NCBI GenBank assembly: GCA_025403435.1
Contig: CM046350.1
Span: forward strand, 11,457,008 to 11,521,007
DNA from: Artocarpus heterophyllus
Lineage: Eukaryota > Streptophyta > Magnoliopsida > Rosales > Moraceae
Direction: 5' to 3'
DNA: 64,000 bases
This document shows, in pieces, positions 45,785-57,470 of this stretch. A program made the position numbers and the translations under genes. How positions within the stretch are numbered: position 1 is the stretch's first letter; the number at the start of each line of letters is the position of its first letter. A model generated the notes under the pieces. The model ran no database searches and was not told where the DNA came from. It saw only the letters and a program-made list of their open reading frames with translations.

Positions 45785-47510
45785 CTTGTTTGCTGAAGAG
45801 CTTCTGCAATCGATGAAGAGAAGAACATTCTAGAAGAGCCTCAACCAACTAGTCTTCTTGCTATTCTCTATCCACAATCGGAGTGCGTGTGGGCACATGT
45901 CTTTCAGCTCTTTCTCGATGACTCTCCTTCCAACCAATTGAGAAATACCCAAAACTACCGTTCGTAATTTGTATAGCTTTTAGGGGAGTTTTTAGAGACT
46001 TACAGACTAGAGTGTTCACTTTTGATTTCTCAATTAATCTAAATAACCTATGAGTCTTACTCCTTATTTATAGAGGTTGTCCCCATAGTTTGTCATTATT
46101 AGATAAGGCCTTAAAAATTTGAATCTAGATCAATATTTGATAAAATCATGTAGAAACACATAATCAGATTGTTGTTTGGTCGGCAAGCTAAACTAGCAGA
46201 TCGGCTTGCCGAACTTACTCCATCAATAGGCCGAACTTAAAGATTAGCTTGCCAAACTTATGATAAATGATCCCTACGAATTTGTTATTTTTCCATCGAG
46301 ATTCTTTGGATAAAGCTCACATATCTAGATAATCTCTTGAAAAATAAATATTCTCAATAATTCAACAAGTTTATCTTGAATTAATTTTTCATAAAATTTA
46401 TTTAACCGATAAACAGACATGAATTATTTGATCCTATCGAATTTCAGCTAATCTAATAATTTAACATAAGTCACCAATTTATTAGAAAAGCACACAGTAT
46501 CGCTATAAGATTTATTATGAGCTAGCAAAGGGGACCTGATGGACCTATAGTTCAAGCTCCAATTATGAAACCCAATATCCCAGATATACATTTCATAATT
46601 ATCAACTCTAATGCTACTCCACTAAAAGCTAAGAGCTGCACTCTCGAACTATATAGAATTACAAAGCCCGAATAGCTAAGTCTCCATGATATATCATAAT
46701 ATATTGTATCCCCATAGGATATCCATAATCAGTTTAAGGATAAATTCTGTCTTACCTTCCCGATTATGTTTCTCTTACATTCCATTATCTCACCATCCAA
46801 AACTTACCATCCAAAGATAGTATATCATTCGGTTGCACCTATATATCCAAATGATTGAGCGTTTTAGTTTAACGCATATAAGAGGATATCATCGACTCTA
46901 AAAAAGGAGATATGGATTCCGTATTTATGAATTAAGAGTCATGTCTCCAACATACTAGTATGCGTACCAACATGAATTGTGGATGTCATCTTTTGGTACA
47001 TCAAAAGACATAAGTCAAGACAATGGGCCCACTATTCATCTCAGGATTAAGATACAACACATATGATTGTCTAAATTGAATTGATTTGTCGAGACAAAAT
47101 TATTAATCTAAATCAATTACACTTTATGTTTCGATCCAATACATTGTCACTATGACAATGCACCAGTGTTTCTATTCGCGAAGTCCACCTCCGATGGCTA
47201 AAACAAACCATCTCCCGTTAGGGATATAGACAACTAACAATCTTTACATGAATAAAGCGCTCAACTTTATTCCCTCGATTGTGGATCTTATGATTTAGAC
47301 CGTCACCTTTAGAATCATGTCTTCTGTATAATCTGTCCATTATATGCCTAATTCTAAAGGTTTAGACTTTTGTTTGCTTCTCATACATCCAACAAATATG
47401 AGCATAAAAAGAACATCAATTTGGTATATAAATAATAAACAATCTCTTTATTGATAAAAATGTCTCAAAAAACATATTATATTTACTCCTTAGGACATAC
47501 ATGTCTAACA
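45785..47510 (-). repeat. Copia-like LTR (solo or truncated)
   Basis: Read on the minus strand it starts TGTTAGACATGTATGTCC, a start typical of plant Ty1/copia LTRs, and continues without coding sequence. A GC-richer set of imperfect repeats (GGCAAGCYRA) lies at about 46168-46250. The 3' boundary was not fixed and may extend to about 45420. No internal coding region is present, so it is probably a solo LTR or part of a large non-autonomous element. Confidence 0.5.
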
Positions 47511-47910
47511 ATATGTCTCTAAGGGACAACAAAAATGTCCCGAGGGATTTTGTTGTCCCTTAGGGATATGTGACATGTTTCGTTGGGACATGCGAACATG
47601 TTTTGGTGGGATATACGTTAAATTTATAGCATAAGAACTTATAACATTTTGTTATATAAATAAAAATTGAGTTGAAAAAAAAGTTATTTATGTTAATTTA
47701 AAACAAAAAAGGCCAAAATCACACTTTTTAAAAAAGATTGGAATCTCCAAAGCAATGTACCCGTATTACTATAGCATTATGGGTCCCGGCAATCCCTTGG
47801 AATCATGCTTTACTTTTGTGTTTCTCTTTCAATTTCATAGCTCGATCGTTTAATCTCATGGGCATAAATGCATGAAAATAAATTCAGCCCCCTACCACAC
47901 ACACGGAAAA

Positions 47911-47941
<31 letters not shown>

Positions 47942-49465
47942 AGTGTGTTGTTTTTGTGTGCGAATATATATGTATATATTTTTTAAAGAAGATATTAGAC
48001 GAAACAAAATTACTTTATGTAAACCTAGCAGTTAATAGTTATGACTTATGTATTAATGTCTGACAAATTTGCATAGTGTTCCTGGCACGGGAAGATTTAA
48101 GTGTGGTCCCACTGGTTGGGGAAGAGTTTGGTCACTTTTTATCGTTTTCATAAGTTTTCCCAACTACGCTCTTACTCTCCGACCCACTCCACCCACTGCC
48201 CCCAACACGTATAAATAATAAAAATCTATCTTGATTTTCCACTTGTTTTTTTTTTTAAATAATAATTGGGAATTAAATAAGCCCTTCGGTGCTGCATGCA
48301 CAGTGAGTGGGAGATAAAGAATGTTCTAAACTAAAAAAGAAAAGACGATGTGTATTTTGAAAATCAACAATAGTAAGATTTCTCATGAGTACCTTGGGAC
48401 AAATGTTTGAAAGGTCTAGATTTTTTGTTAGAAAATTAAACTAAACATCTGGAAGGAAAATAGTTTTCGGAACAGCTCAGAAGTCATGGTGGGAAAAGTT
48501 ATAAAATAAGAAAATATGAAGATTTCCAGTAGGTTGATTTTTTTTTTTTGTTGCTATTTTTGTTTTGTTTGCACCATGGTCTTGTTTTTTTCTTATTATT
48601 TCCCCGCTTTTATGATTTTTGTTTTAAAACTTTTTTTTCCTTTAAAAAAGTCTTTGCTTATCAAAAAAATAATTGAAATGATTTTTCGAAATAAATAAAT
48701 CAATCAAGTAGAATTGTTATTAGACCATCTCCAACCCACGTCAAATTTGCAAGTTAGATGCTATTTTGGTGTTGATGTTGTCTCTAATAAGACGTCAAAA
48801 ACTCACATCAAATTGATTAGATGAACAGGAGTACGTCAATTCTAATATGTCACTATTTATCACGTCATTGTTAGCGATTAAAAAATTAATAAAAATAAAA
48901 TATGCCATGAATATTTTTTTTTGTTAAAAATTATGTAAAAACTTAAACATAAAATTACTGTTAGATGTGTTAGTTACATCATTTTAATGTTATCAATTGA
49001 AAATGCTCCTAACAATTTATTACTCTGTCACGCCTTTTAACTGCTAAAACTCTCAACCACATAGACACATAAACAGAGAGACGCGCACACAGGGACCGGA
49101 ATCTATCATTCAACCTTTTTTTCTTAAAATTCTTTGAAAATAAATGTGTGTATGTGTGAAAAACTGAAATAGTAACTCGAGTACTTGTCTAAAATATTTT
49201 TTTTTATTTCTTCTTTTTCAGAGATACGTATATAACAAGACAGGACAAAAGTTCAAAATCAAAGTGTCAAAATAGGCCGGGCCGATGCACGCACAATATA
49301 TCAAGTGAGCGCAATGTAGCCTAGCCCAATTTTTAAATGGGTTCCGTTTTATATATATGTGTATATATATATATATGTATGTATATATATATGTATTCAA
49401 TCGATATTTCATTGTATTCCACACTTTTTTTTGTCTAGTTGCAAATTTGCTATTAGGTCTTATTA
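47511..49465. other. Intergenic DNA
   Basis: No gene. It contains short imperfect repeats of a GGGACA(W)-type motif at 47515-47620, an (AT)n run at about 47913-47941 and a TATATATG-rich run at 49350-49394. Open frames here are AT-rich artefacts. Confidence 0.4.
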
Positions 49466-49876
49466 GGGCTAGCAAAATCGTGTTACGTCTTGTGTTCGTG
49501 TCAGCATGATTACAATATGACACGAATAATAAACGTGCCTAAAACACACACGACACACTCATAACACTTGTAACACAGCACGACATGATTAACACGATTA
49601 TTAAACAGGTCGTGACGTGTTAACATGATTATAACACATTTATGACAAAAAAAAAATTAACCTTAATTCCAAAACATACAAAACACTCAAAGTAAATTTT
49701 AAACATAGCAAACATTTCCAATTTGAGATTCAAAACATAACCAACATCAAAATATTTCTATCTTTAAATTAAAATGTTCCTATCTTTAAATTATTTCTAT
49801 CTTTATTATTAAATGTTTTAAACTGTATTTTTTCTTTAATCCAATCTTTAAAAATCACATTTAAAAAAAAAATTAA
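49466..49876. repeat. Left part of a dispersed CGTG/ACACGA-rich repeat
   Basis: It starts TAGGGCTAGCAAAATCGTGT and is dense in ACACG/CGTGT words (GTTCGTGTCAGCATG, AACACGATTATTAAACAGG). The style matches a non-autonomous DNA transposon family widespread in plants. It ends at the TAA duplication of the Harbinger insertion and seems to resume at 55273. Confidence 0.5.
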
Positions 49877-50502
49877 GCCTTTGTTTGGTAGGAAGGAAAG
49901 AAAATGACAGGGAAAGGAAAATTATAAAGGATAGAAAACTAAAAAGAAAGAAATTATTTTAGTTTTCTCTTTAGTTGTTTGGTATGATAAGGAGGAAAGA
50001 AAACGAATTTACCTCTATGTGTTTGGTATTGAAAGTAAAACCTAAAGGATAGAAAAATTATAATCAATATAATTGCTTTTTTACCCAACACAACTAATAC
50101 AATTCTTTACTTGTAAAATAGGCAGAATGTCAAATAGCACTATTGCTAACCTCTCCAACCCACAGCCAAAAGACGAAGGAACATTATTTTCTTTGCCACT
50201 TTTTGATATTTTTGCCCTTTCACCCCACATCCCAAATTTTTAATCATTTGTGTTGATTTCAGACGTTGTATGGTTACTGATAAGAAAAAAGTATCCAAAA
50301 TACTATTTATGACCAACAAAATTAGAAACATTAAACGATTAATAAGGATAGAAATAGTAATAAACTAACATAACAATGGAACCAATAAAAAGAAAAATTA
50401 TGCTAATCCAACTAAATAAAAAAACCCTCAACATAACTACTAATCCAGTCAATTAAAGAAAAACTTAACATAGATATTAATCCTACCAATAAAAAAATAG
50501 CA

Positions 50503-51510
50503 TTAATTTTGGTCTTTATTGTTGTTCATCATCTTCAATAACAATTCGTAGCGACGATGACATGGAACTGCAAAGAAAGCTTGCTTGTTTGATGCACTTT
50601 TGATTAAAAATAGAAAAGCATTCAATTGAATATCATCGGGAACTCCAATGTTTAACAATTCAGCATAAACTTCTTCATCTGTGTAGATTCGTGGTTGTAC
50701 TTTTTCAGCAATGGCATTGCCATCTCTGATGGCATCAGCTACATTATTCATACCAGATTGAAGCATTTGAATATTCATGTCAAGTGAATCAATCATGGAA
50801 GATTTTCTTTTCACACTTTTCGATGCAGTTGCAACTTTCGGATTATTTTGAGGTGATAAGGGCTCAACATTATCAACAATTACTTCATCAAACTGCTCAA
50901 CACCCACAGATTGATTGGAGTTGGTTTCTCTATGCCATTGTCAGACTTTTTCTTTCACACTAGCAGCAGCCTCACCGTTAGCTCTATCTTTTGCAAAAAG
51001 TTCACTTAATTTATCATAAAATTGGATCTCAGTATACCTCCATTTCTTTGCACTAGGTTTTGCCTACAACATGTGATATGGAAAAGCTTAAACATAATAT
51101 AAAACTTAAGTAGAAAATATAAACAGAAAAAATATATGTTTATAAAAACAAACCTCAATTAGATTCTTCCACACCTCTGGCTCTGCCTCAAACATTTTAG
51201 TTATTGGACTCCAACCAAAACCACTTAAGCCATTGAAAAGGTCATGACATGTATTAAAATTAGTTTTCAAAGTCTTAATTCGATTTTTCAAATGGTCTTT
51301 ATCAAATGGGTATTTAAGCTCATCTCGACATATAGTCAAAACATTATTGTAAGCAAGAGTTGTAAACGTCCCATCTACCCTATTTCCATTCACTTGTTGC
51401 TCTAACAATGCATCAATCAACACAGCATCCATTTCTTCTGACCACCTTATGTTATCTTTTCGTGATTCTTCACTATCAACATTGTCTTTTTTTTTTTATT
51501 TCTTAGCCAT
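50503..51510 (-). pseudogene. Harbinger Myb/SANT-like DNA-binding protein, lightly damaged
   Basis: The putative start ATG is at 51510-51508. Exon 1 runs to 51154 and exon 2 from 51063 to the stop at 50503, with a GT-AG intron between (GAG|GTTTGT, TGTAG|GCA). The N-terminal half is a trihelix/Myb-like domain (LLEQQVNG, YPFDKDHLKNRIKTLK, GFGWSPITKMFEAEPEVWKN). The C-terminal half contains IYTDEEVYAELLNIGVPDD and the tail RYELLLKMMNNNKDQN. In PIF/Harbinger elements this protein binds the ends and helps import the transposase. Damage: a TGA near 50942 (after VKEKV) and a frame problem near the poly-K start. A single repaired codon could not be assumed, so it is scored as broken. Confidence 0.8.
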
Positions 51511-51989
51511 GTGTACAAACTGCATGTTTAAGAAAAATTCAGTGTATAGCGAAACACATAAAAATATAGCATTATATCTATAAATACATATGCATAACAA
51601 AACCTTTTGAAAAAAAAAATAATAATAACATTATATCCTATAACTTTAAACACTTAACAAAACCTTTTGTAAAAAAAGACATAAAAAACTTTAATTGAAA
51701 AAATTATAACTGAAAATCAAATTCATTTATTATTCATGCTTATCTTGAGCAGCCACTTGAATGCATGAAATTTCTAATTCCAAAAACAGTTTATAAACTA
51801 CCAAAAAAGAATAATAGAAAAGAGCAACACTGATGATAACAATATAATTATAATACAAGTTTACATCTAAACAAGCATGAAAACGCTACCTAAAGAAAGA
51901 ATAAAATAAAGGGTGTATTCTACATATTCTACGTTACCATCAAACTACATTTTCTAATCTACCTATTCTACTAATAAATTAGTATCAAA

Positions 51990-53420
51990 CTATATTTTCT
52001 TGTGCTGGACATAGTCTTGCCACATATATTGTGCTATTTCGTTCCTTATAGCTGCTCCTTTTCTAGCTTCTTCGTTATCCTTTTGTCTATCATAGATATT
52101 TTCTAACTCCAGCTCTCTTTCCAAGAGCTCTTGATCAACCGCTTCAATCATTTGTTCATCAGGATCTACACCCATTAGATAGTTATGCAAAATACAACAA
52201 GCTAACACAATTTCTGTTGCTACTTTTATAGGATAATGCTGTTCTGCACCACTAGAAATTATGGGGAATTGTTTTTTAAGCACTCCAAAAGTTCTCTCTA
52301 TGACATTGTGTAAGGAAGCATGACGCAGGTTAAACAATTCTTGATAATTTTCAGGACCACGTGCAGAATACTCTTTCAAGTGATACCGCACTCCTCTGTA
52401 TGGTGTGATTAGTCCACTACGCAACATGTAACCCGCATCTACTAAATAGTATTTTCCTGATGAAGTAGAATTTGTATTTTTTAGATAATATTTTATGATT
52501 AATTGGTTTCAATAACTTAAAAAAAAACTAAATATTACCTCTAGGAATTATTAGTTTGTATTCCCTACACAAAGCATTTTTTATAATTCTTGAGTCGGAT
52601 GCAGTTCCTTCCTACCCTGCTAACACGTATGTAAACCTCATATCGAATCCACAAGCTGTCATAACATTTTGTGTTGTATAATCTTTCCTCCCACGATATC
52701 GTGGAGCCTCTTTCCTAGGTACTTTTACTCGAATGTGTGTCCCATCAATTGCTCCTATACAATTCTGAAATTCAAACTAAATATGTCACTAACTATTATC
52801 ATTAGAAATTATAATTTTAAAAAAGACATGCATGTTATTATTTACCTTGAAATATGGATAGAACCTGTGACTATCAAGAATTTGTTGAGGAATCTCTGCT
52901 CCATTTGGTTGAACTAGGAATTGATCTTCTAAGCTAATTATTGCCCGTAATACCTCGTGAAAATGTCGACTTATGGTCTCATTAGATCGTCGGAAGAAAA
53001 ACGAAATAGTTCGGTTTTTAGCATTATGTGCTAATATATATAGAAACTTAGCTACTTGTTCCTCTACCATAGAATTTTTATTATCCTTAAGTCGACTAGT
53101 ATCTCGAAGCAATGCACACAACCTAGCAAATGCTTCTGGCCCCATTCGAATAATATCACGACATTTTTTGTTCATACTAAGTTGAGTCATGAGTTCACTT
53201 CTCACACTATTGAACGGTAGTATAATTCCATTATATACACCATGTATACCACATAGCAAACAAGTTGTACACCAGCCATATGCCTATATCTTTCCTAGCT
53301 TTTCAAAAAATGCGTAACAATTTCTATAGGCCTCTCTTCTTGATTATCCTCCAAAACGTTATCCTCTTTGTCATTATTCAAACTCCATTTGAATGGGGTA
53401 TCCTGTTCCATCTACTTGGA
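51990..53420 (-). pseudogene. Harbinger DDE transposase, one nonsense codon and a damaged 5' end
   Basis: Three exons: to 52846, 52764-52539 and 52456-51990, with GT-AG introns (TTCAAG|GTAAA; TTTCAG|AATTG; AGAG|GTAATA; CATCAG|GAAAA). The acidic catalytic residues of this nuclease family are visible: AIDGTHIRV, ASDSRI and NVIERTFGVLKKQF. Exon 1 contains RHFHEVLRAI; the C-terminus ends YMWQDYVQHKKI. Defects: TAG at 52614-52612 where the family usually has Trp (G-W-E-G), a single transition; and a stop plus frame change upstream of 53259, after a possible ATG near 53412. The enzyme cuts the element ends and inserts at TWA sites. Confidence 0.85.
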
Positions 53421-55448
53421 AGTACTTCTAATCAAAATGATATATAAGAAACTAATGCAATATATATCTTAAAAATAAACATAAACATGCTAACTAAACA
53501 CACAATTTTATTCAAATTATTGTGCCCGAAAACAAAGAGTAGAGTTTGCAGTTTCAAGGTCAAGATTTCACAACGAAGATATGTGAAAATGAATATTATG
53601 ACTTTTTTTTTTTGCCTTGTTCTAAATTCTAGTTTAGAATAGTACACACAATAAATACATAAATAGATATTTGACCAATTACTTATGCTATGGCCAATGA
53701 CCTTTATTGTGTGGAAAACGTACAAAACAATGAAAAAGTCAAAGATGAAAACAAAGTTTAATATCATATCAGCTAAAAAAAGGAAAAAAAAAACAGCGAG
53801 GCACACAACTCAGAATTAATGAATAGAGAATTTGTTTCTATGGTTTCCCACAAGAAAAACAAAAAACAAAAAAACAAAAACAAAAAAGTGAAGTAACTAA
53901 ATCATATAACGATTAGTCAAAGGAAAAGATCTTCATCAAGAAGAAAGCTAAAACACCACAAAAAACCCAAAATGACACCGAAAGCATCAAAACATATGCG
54001 TCTTCTATTAATGGTTCAAAATTTTCACTTGTATCTAATTTTTGTCTTCCATTAATGGTTTTCAGTATTTTCCTTCAATTCCTATATAAGCAGAGAAAAG
54101 AAAGCTCAAAATTAATATCAATAAATAAAATCATACATTAAACAAAACTACCATCAATGCAACCAGAAACGAAAGTTGCAATAACTTACATAGATCTATT
54201 ATAAGCGTTATTCGATATAATTGGTTATTATCAATGTGTTTGTGAAAGGAAAAAACAATTCAGATGCACTGATGTAGGCGTGTACATGTGCATGAACTAA
54301 AATTTTATTTTGAATTTTAACCATCGTTTATCAAAGTGGAGTTACAACAATTATATGTTAAACAGAACCACCATAAATGCAACCAGAAACAAAAATTGCA
54401 ATAACTTACATAGATCTCTTTATAGGCACTATTCGAAATAATTGGTTATTGTTAATGTACTTGTGAAAGAAAAAGCAATACTGATGCGTTGATGTAGGCA
54501 TGCACAATGATTATCCAAAAAGCGTCAAACGAGAATCATCCAATGCTTTTTACAAAATCAATTTCTAACATTTATTCTACGTGGACCAATTACTTATGCT
54601 ATAGCAATATGGAAAACGTACAGAATCATTAAAAAGTCAAAGATGAAGGCAAAGTTCATTATCATATCAACGCAAAAAAGAAAACAATAATTTTTTGCAA
54701 ATTCAACAGCGCCTTTTTTGAATTCAATTTCTTAAATTGCATAAAAATGATACTTGAAACATGAAAAACGTACCAATCAACTCCAATCCTTAGAAAAGCA
54801 GACGAATCTCTAGAACGTTCAGTCCAGAGGCAAAAACAGTGGCGAGGACTTCTGTTTGGCAAGCAAAAAAAAAAAGTGAAAAAGAAGAAAGCCTCTGTTT
54901 GATAGAAAACTCAATATTTTTTTGTTGAGAACGTTATATTTTTTGCAAGGGGAAAAATTAGTCAAAAAATAAAACATAAAATAGGCTGAAGATTCGTGAA
55001 ATATGGGAAGTTACTTTCTAGATTTTTTACATATAATTATGGATAATTTTGTAATTTTGTCTCATTTATATAACTGACAAGCTTTTCCATATGATAATCC
55101 ATCCAATTTTGAGTGGAAAAAATATAATAAAACCTACTTGGTAGTTTTTCCATCTTATTTTCCTCTCCATATAAATTTTCCTCCTACCAAACACCCTCAT
55201 CTATCAATTTTCATCCCAAAATCTCTCCAAGATTTTCTTTCCATCTAATTTTCTTTTATACCAAACAGAGGGTAAAGCTTCATTGGCAAATGACAACGCA
55301 GATCGAACTATTAAGGGGCAAGAAATGAGTCTTTATATAGAGGAGTGGAAAGAAACATTTTGGTTTCCTTTCCATGTGGGACCTTTGAATGTTTAAAGTA
55401 GAACCATAATAAATAAGATAGAAGCTTTTATTTCACATCAAAAGCTCA

Positions 55449-55622
55449 TCAAGCATGGTGGAGGCTAGCACAATAACATTCCCTTACCTGCAAGTTTGAA
55501 TCTTCAAAAGCATTAAAACCATAATAAATAAATTAAACGCTCTCATTTTATGCAAAATGATCATTTGGTGTGGTGGAGGCAAGCTTAATAATATACCCTC
55601 AGGTGTAAGGTTTGAATCCTTA
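55449..55622 (+). repeat. Two tandem SINE-like (tRNA-like) units
   Basis: Each unit has a TGGTGGAGGCWAGC block followed 30-40 bases later by a B-box-like AGTTTGAATCTT or GGTTTGAATCCT (unit 1 about 55449-55507, unit 2 about 55563-55622). Spacing is similar in both. They are diverged duplicates of a tRNA-derived unit. Confidence 0.5.
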
Positions 55623-55761
55623 ATTTTGCAAAATCATAATTTATTATTATTATTTTAAGTTTAAATGTGCTATAAATAGATGGGTCGTGCTGTGTCGTAT
55701 TACCATGTTTACTGCACATTTAATTAAACGTGTTAAAGCGTGGTAAACATGCTAGCATGAA

Positions 55762-55874
55762 TTAGCATGAATCTAACATATTTATTTACGTGTTATTCGT
55801 GCCAACCCATTTATGGCGCTAGCATGAATCCAACACGTTTATTTGCATGTTATTCATACCAACCTATTTATGGC
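55762..55874. repeat. Tandem repeat, about 56-bp unit, two copies
   Basis: Both copies run TAGCATGAATC, ...TTTATTT, TGTTATTC, CCAACC and end TTTATGGC. A 66-codon open frame across them simply reflects the duplication. Confidence 0.75.
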
Positions 55875-55975
55875 CCAAAAAATATATATGCGGTCCAAAC
55901 CTGTTTATATCGTGTCGCTTTTATATCGTGCTATCGTGTCATGTCTAAAATTGCCGACTCTAGGTAGGATAAGGA

Positions 55976-56554
55976 CACAATCAAGCCATGAATATATAAA
56001 TTAAAGGCATGACACTAGTATAAAGTAAAAACTACACTACATTGCATGTTTATTAGAGTGGAAATGAAATATGTCAATTTTTTTTTCCTAAAAAAAGTAA
56101 TCAATTTTTTAGAATATTTTGAGAATAGCAAAATCATGTAATAATTATTATAATGATTATATATTATATATATATATTATTTGTAAGACATTCTAAATTT
56201 GTTTGTTATATTTTAACATGACTAGTAAGATAAGATTATATATCTAACTCACCCTGAACGGGAGTGCGTTAGACGTAATGCTATGAATTATGCATAATTA
56301 TAAAATGGACCAATACATAAATAAGCTGACACAATATATTTGATAGATTGGTTAATATGGATCAATAATAAATAAATCTAAATATTAGTTTCTACTTTAA
56401 AAACTATCTATAATTTTCTTTATTATATAACTGTCTAAAGTCATATGTATATAAAGACACTACTGTCTCTAATTTCTTTGCATTTTTTTCTGAACTTGTC
56501 GGTCGGTGTAGATAATAACTCCACCGCCCCAAATTTCAACTACATTTACAACTT
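55976..56554. other. Intergenic AT-rich DNA
   Basis: No gene. (AT)n-rich at 56159-56180. It ends at the left copy (56543-56554) of the target duplication of the SINE. Confidence 0.4.
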
Positions 56555-56677
56555 TTTTTTTTTTAATATAAGGGAAGGGGAAATGCCACCACTTTCTAGT
56601 GGGTTAAGTATGACTTGAACCCTCAACCTATGATTGGGATTGAGGGACTTACAACTAACTAAACTGCCCTCACTTGT
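56555..56677 (-). mobile_element. tRNA-derived SINE
   Basis: Read on the minus strand: an A-box-like GGGCAGTTTAGTTAG, then a B-box GGGTTCAAGTC, then a body ending in an A-rich tail (T run on the plus strand from 56555). It is flanked by CATTTACAACTT (56543-56554) and CATTCACAACTT (56678-56689), a 12-bp target duplication with one mismatch. Confidence 0.75.
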
Positions 56678-56689
56678 CATTCACAACTT

Positions 56690-57470
56690 ATTTATGGCAA
56701 CAAAATAAGATTAGAATTTTGAAAGAATATACACAATGACTTTGGACAATGTAAATGTAGTATTATCATAAAGATCTCAACTTTAAAATCTTATTTACGG
56801 TTATAATTAATGAAATCAAACATTAGTTAAAACATAATGATTGCTTAAAGACTGTATTAATTACTAAAATAAAATTAGAAATTAAAAAGATAAGTAATAT
56901 TTGGGTATATAATTTGCAACTATGTTTATTATCATAAAGACTAATACTTCGTATACATGATCAACATTAGAATGTACAAAAAGAAAAAATGAGTAACAAA
57001 ACCAATTAATTTTCTTAAAACAAGATAGAATCATAATATTATTAAAAATATAGTTTGAAAATAAGGTTCTTAGAATAGATAGTTAACAAACATTTACTTA
57101 AATTATGACACTTAATTCATGGAATTTATAATCTTCTATTTTCTAAATTCTCAATTAAATAATTTTTGGTAGAGTTGAAGAAAAAAAAAGCTTGAGATAG
57201 TATTATACAGTGTTTAAACTCAACCTCTATTGGGTTGTGTTTTCCCATATTTTATGTGAAATTCAGGAAGTATGTCCCCCTCAATTGCTTTTTCAGTTTG
57301 GTGCCTTGTTTCTAGGACCTATTTCTATATCCCTTTATCCATGTCTCCTTTATGTCTATCCAGTAATATTATATCACTTTAATTGACATGTTATGTCACT
57401 AATTATATATCCTTTATGTCTCTACAATAATATTATATCATGTCAATTAAAATGTTATGTTACTGTTATG
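56690..57470. other. Intergenic AT-rich DNA
   Basis: No gene. Short imperfect duplication of a TATGTCWCTAATATTATATCA phrase at 57350-57450. Confidence 0.4.

Larger units (their letters stand above)
49877..55272 (-). mobile_element. PIF/Harbinger DNA transposon, near-autonomous structure
   Basis: A 5396-bp element with terminal inverted repeats GCCTTTGTTTGGTA (left) and CCCTCTGTTTGGTA (right, reverse complement) and the 3-bp target duplication TAA (49874-49876 and 55273-55275). On the minus strand it carries the two genes expected of the superfamily: a DDE transposase and a Myb/SANT-like protein. Subterminal copies of TTTGGTAK/GAAAGAAAA words occur at both ends. Each gene has few disabling changes, so it is probably young or recently mobile, but not fully intact. 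Confidence 0.9.
55273..55975. repeat. Right part of the dispersed repeat split by Harbinger
   Basis: After the TAA duplication the sequence includes two SINE-like units and then resumes CGTGTCG/ACACG-rich words (GGTCGTGCTGTGTCGTATT, CGTGTCGCTTTTATATCGTG, CGTGTCATGTC), ending with AAAATTGCCGACTCTA. The reverse complement, TAGAGTCGGCAATTTT, resembles the left end TAGGGCTAGCAAAATC at 49466. Confidence 0.45.

Noticed and set aside
45740..45790. Target duplication for the copia-like LTR
   Set aside because: No 5-bp sequence matching ATATG (47511-47515) was found at a plausible left end, so boundaries were left open.
55767..55967. 66-codon frame with an internal protein repeat
   Set aside because: The repeat is just the 56-bp tandem DNA duplication inside a transposon remnant.
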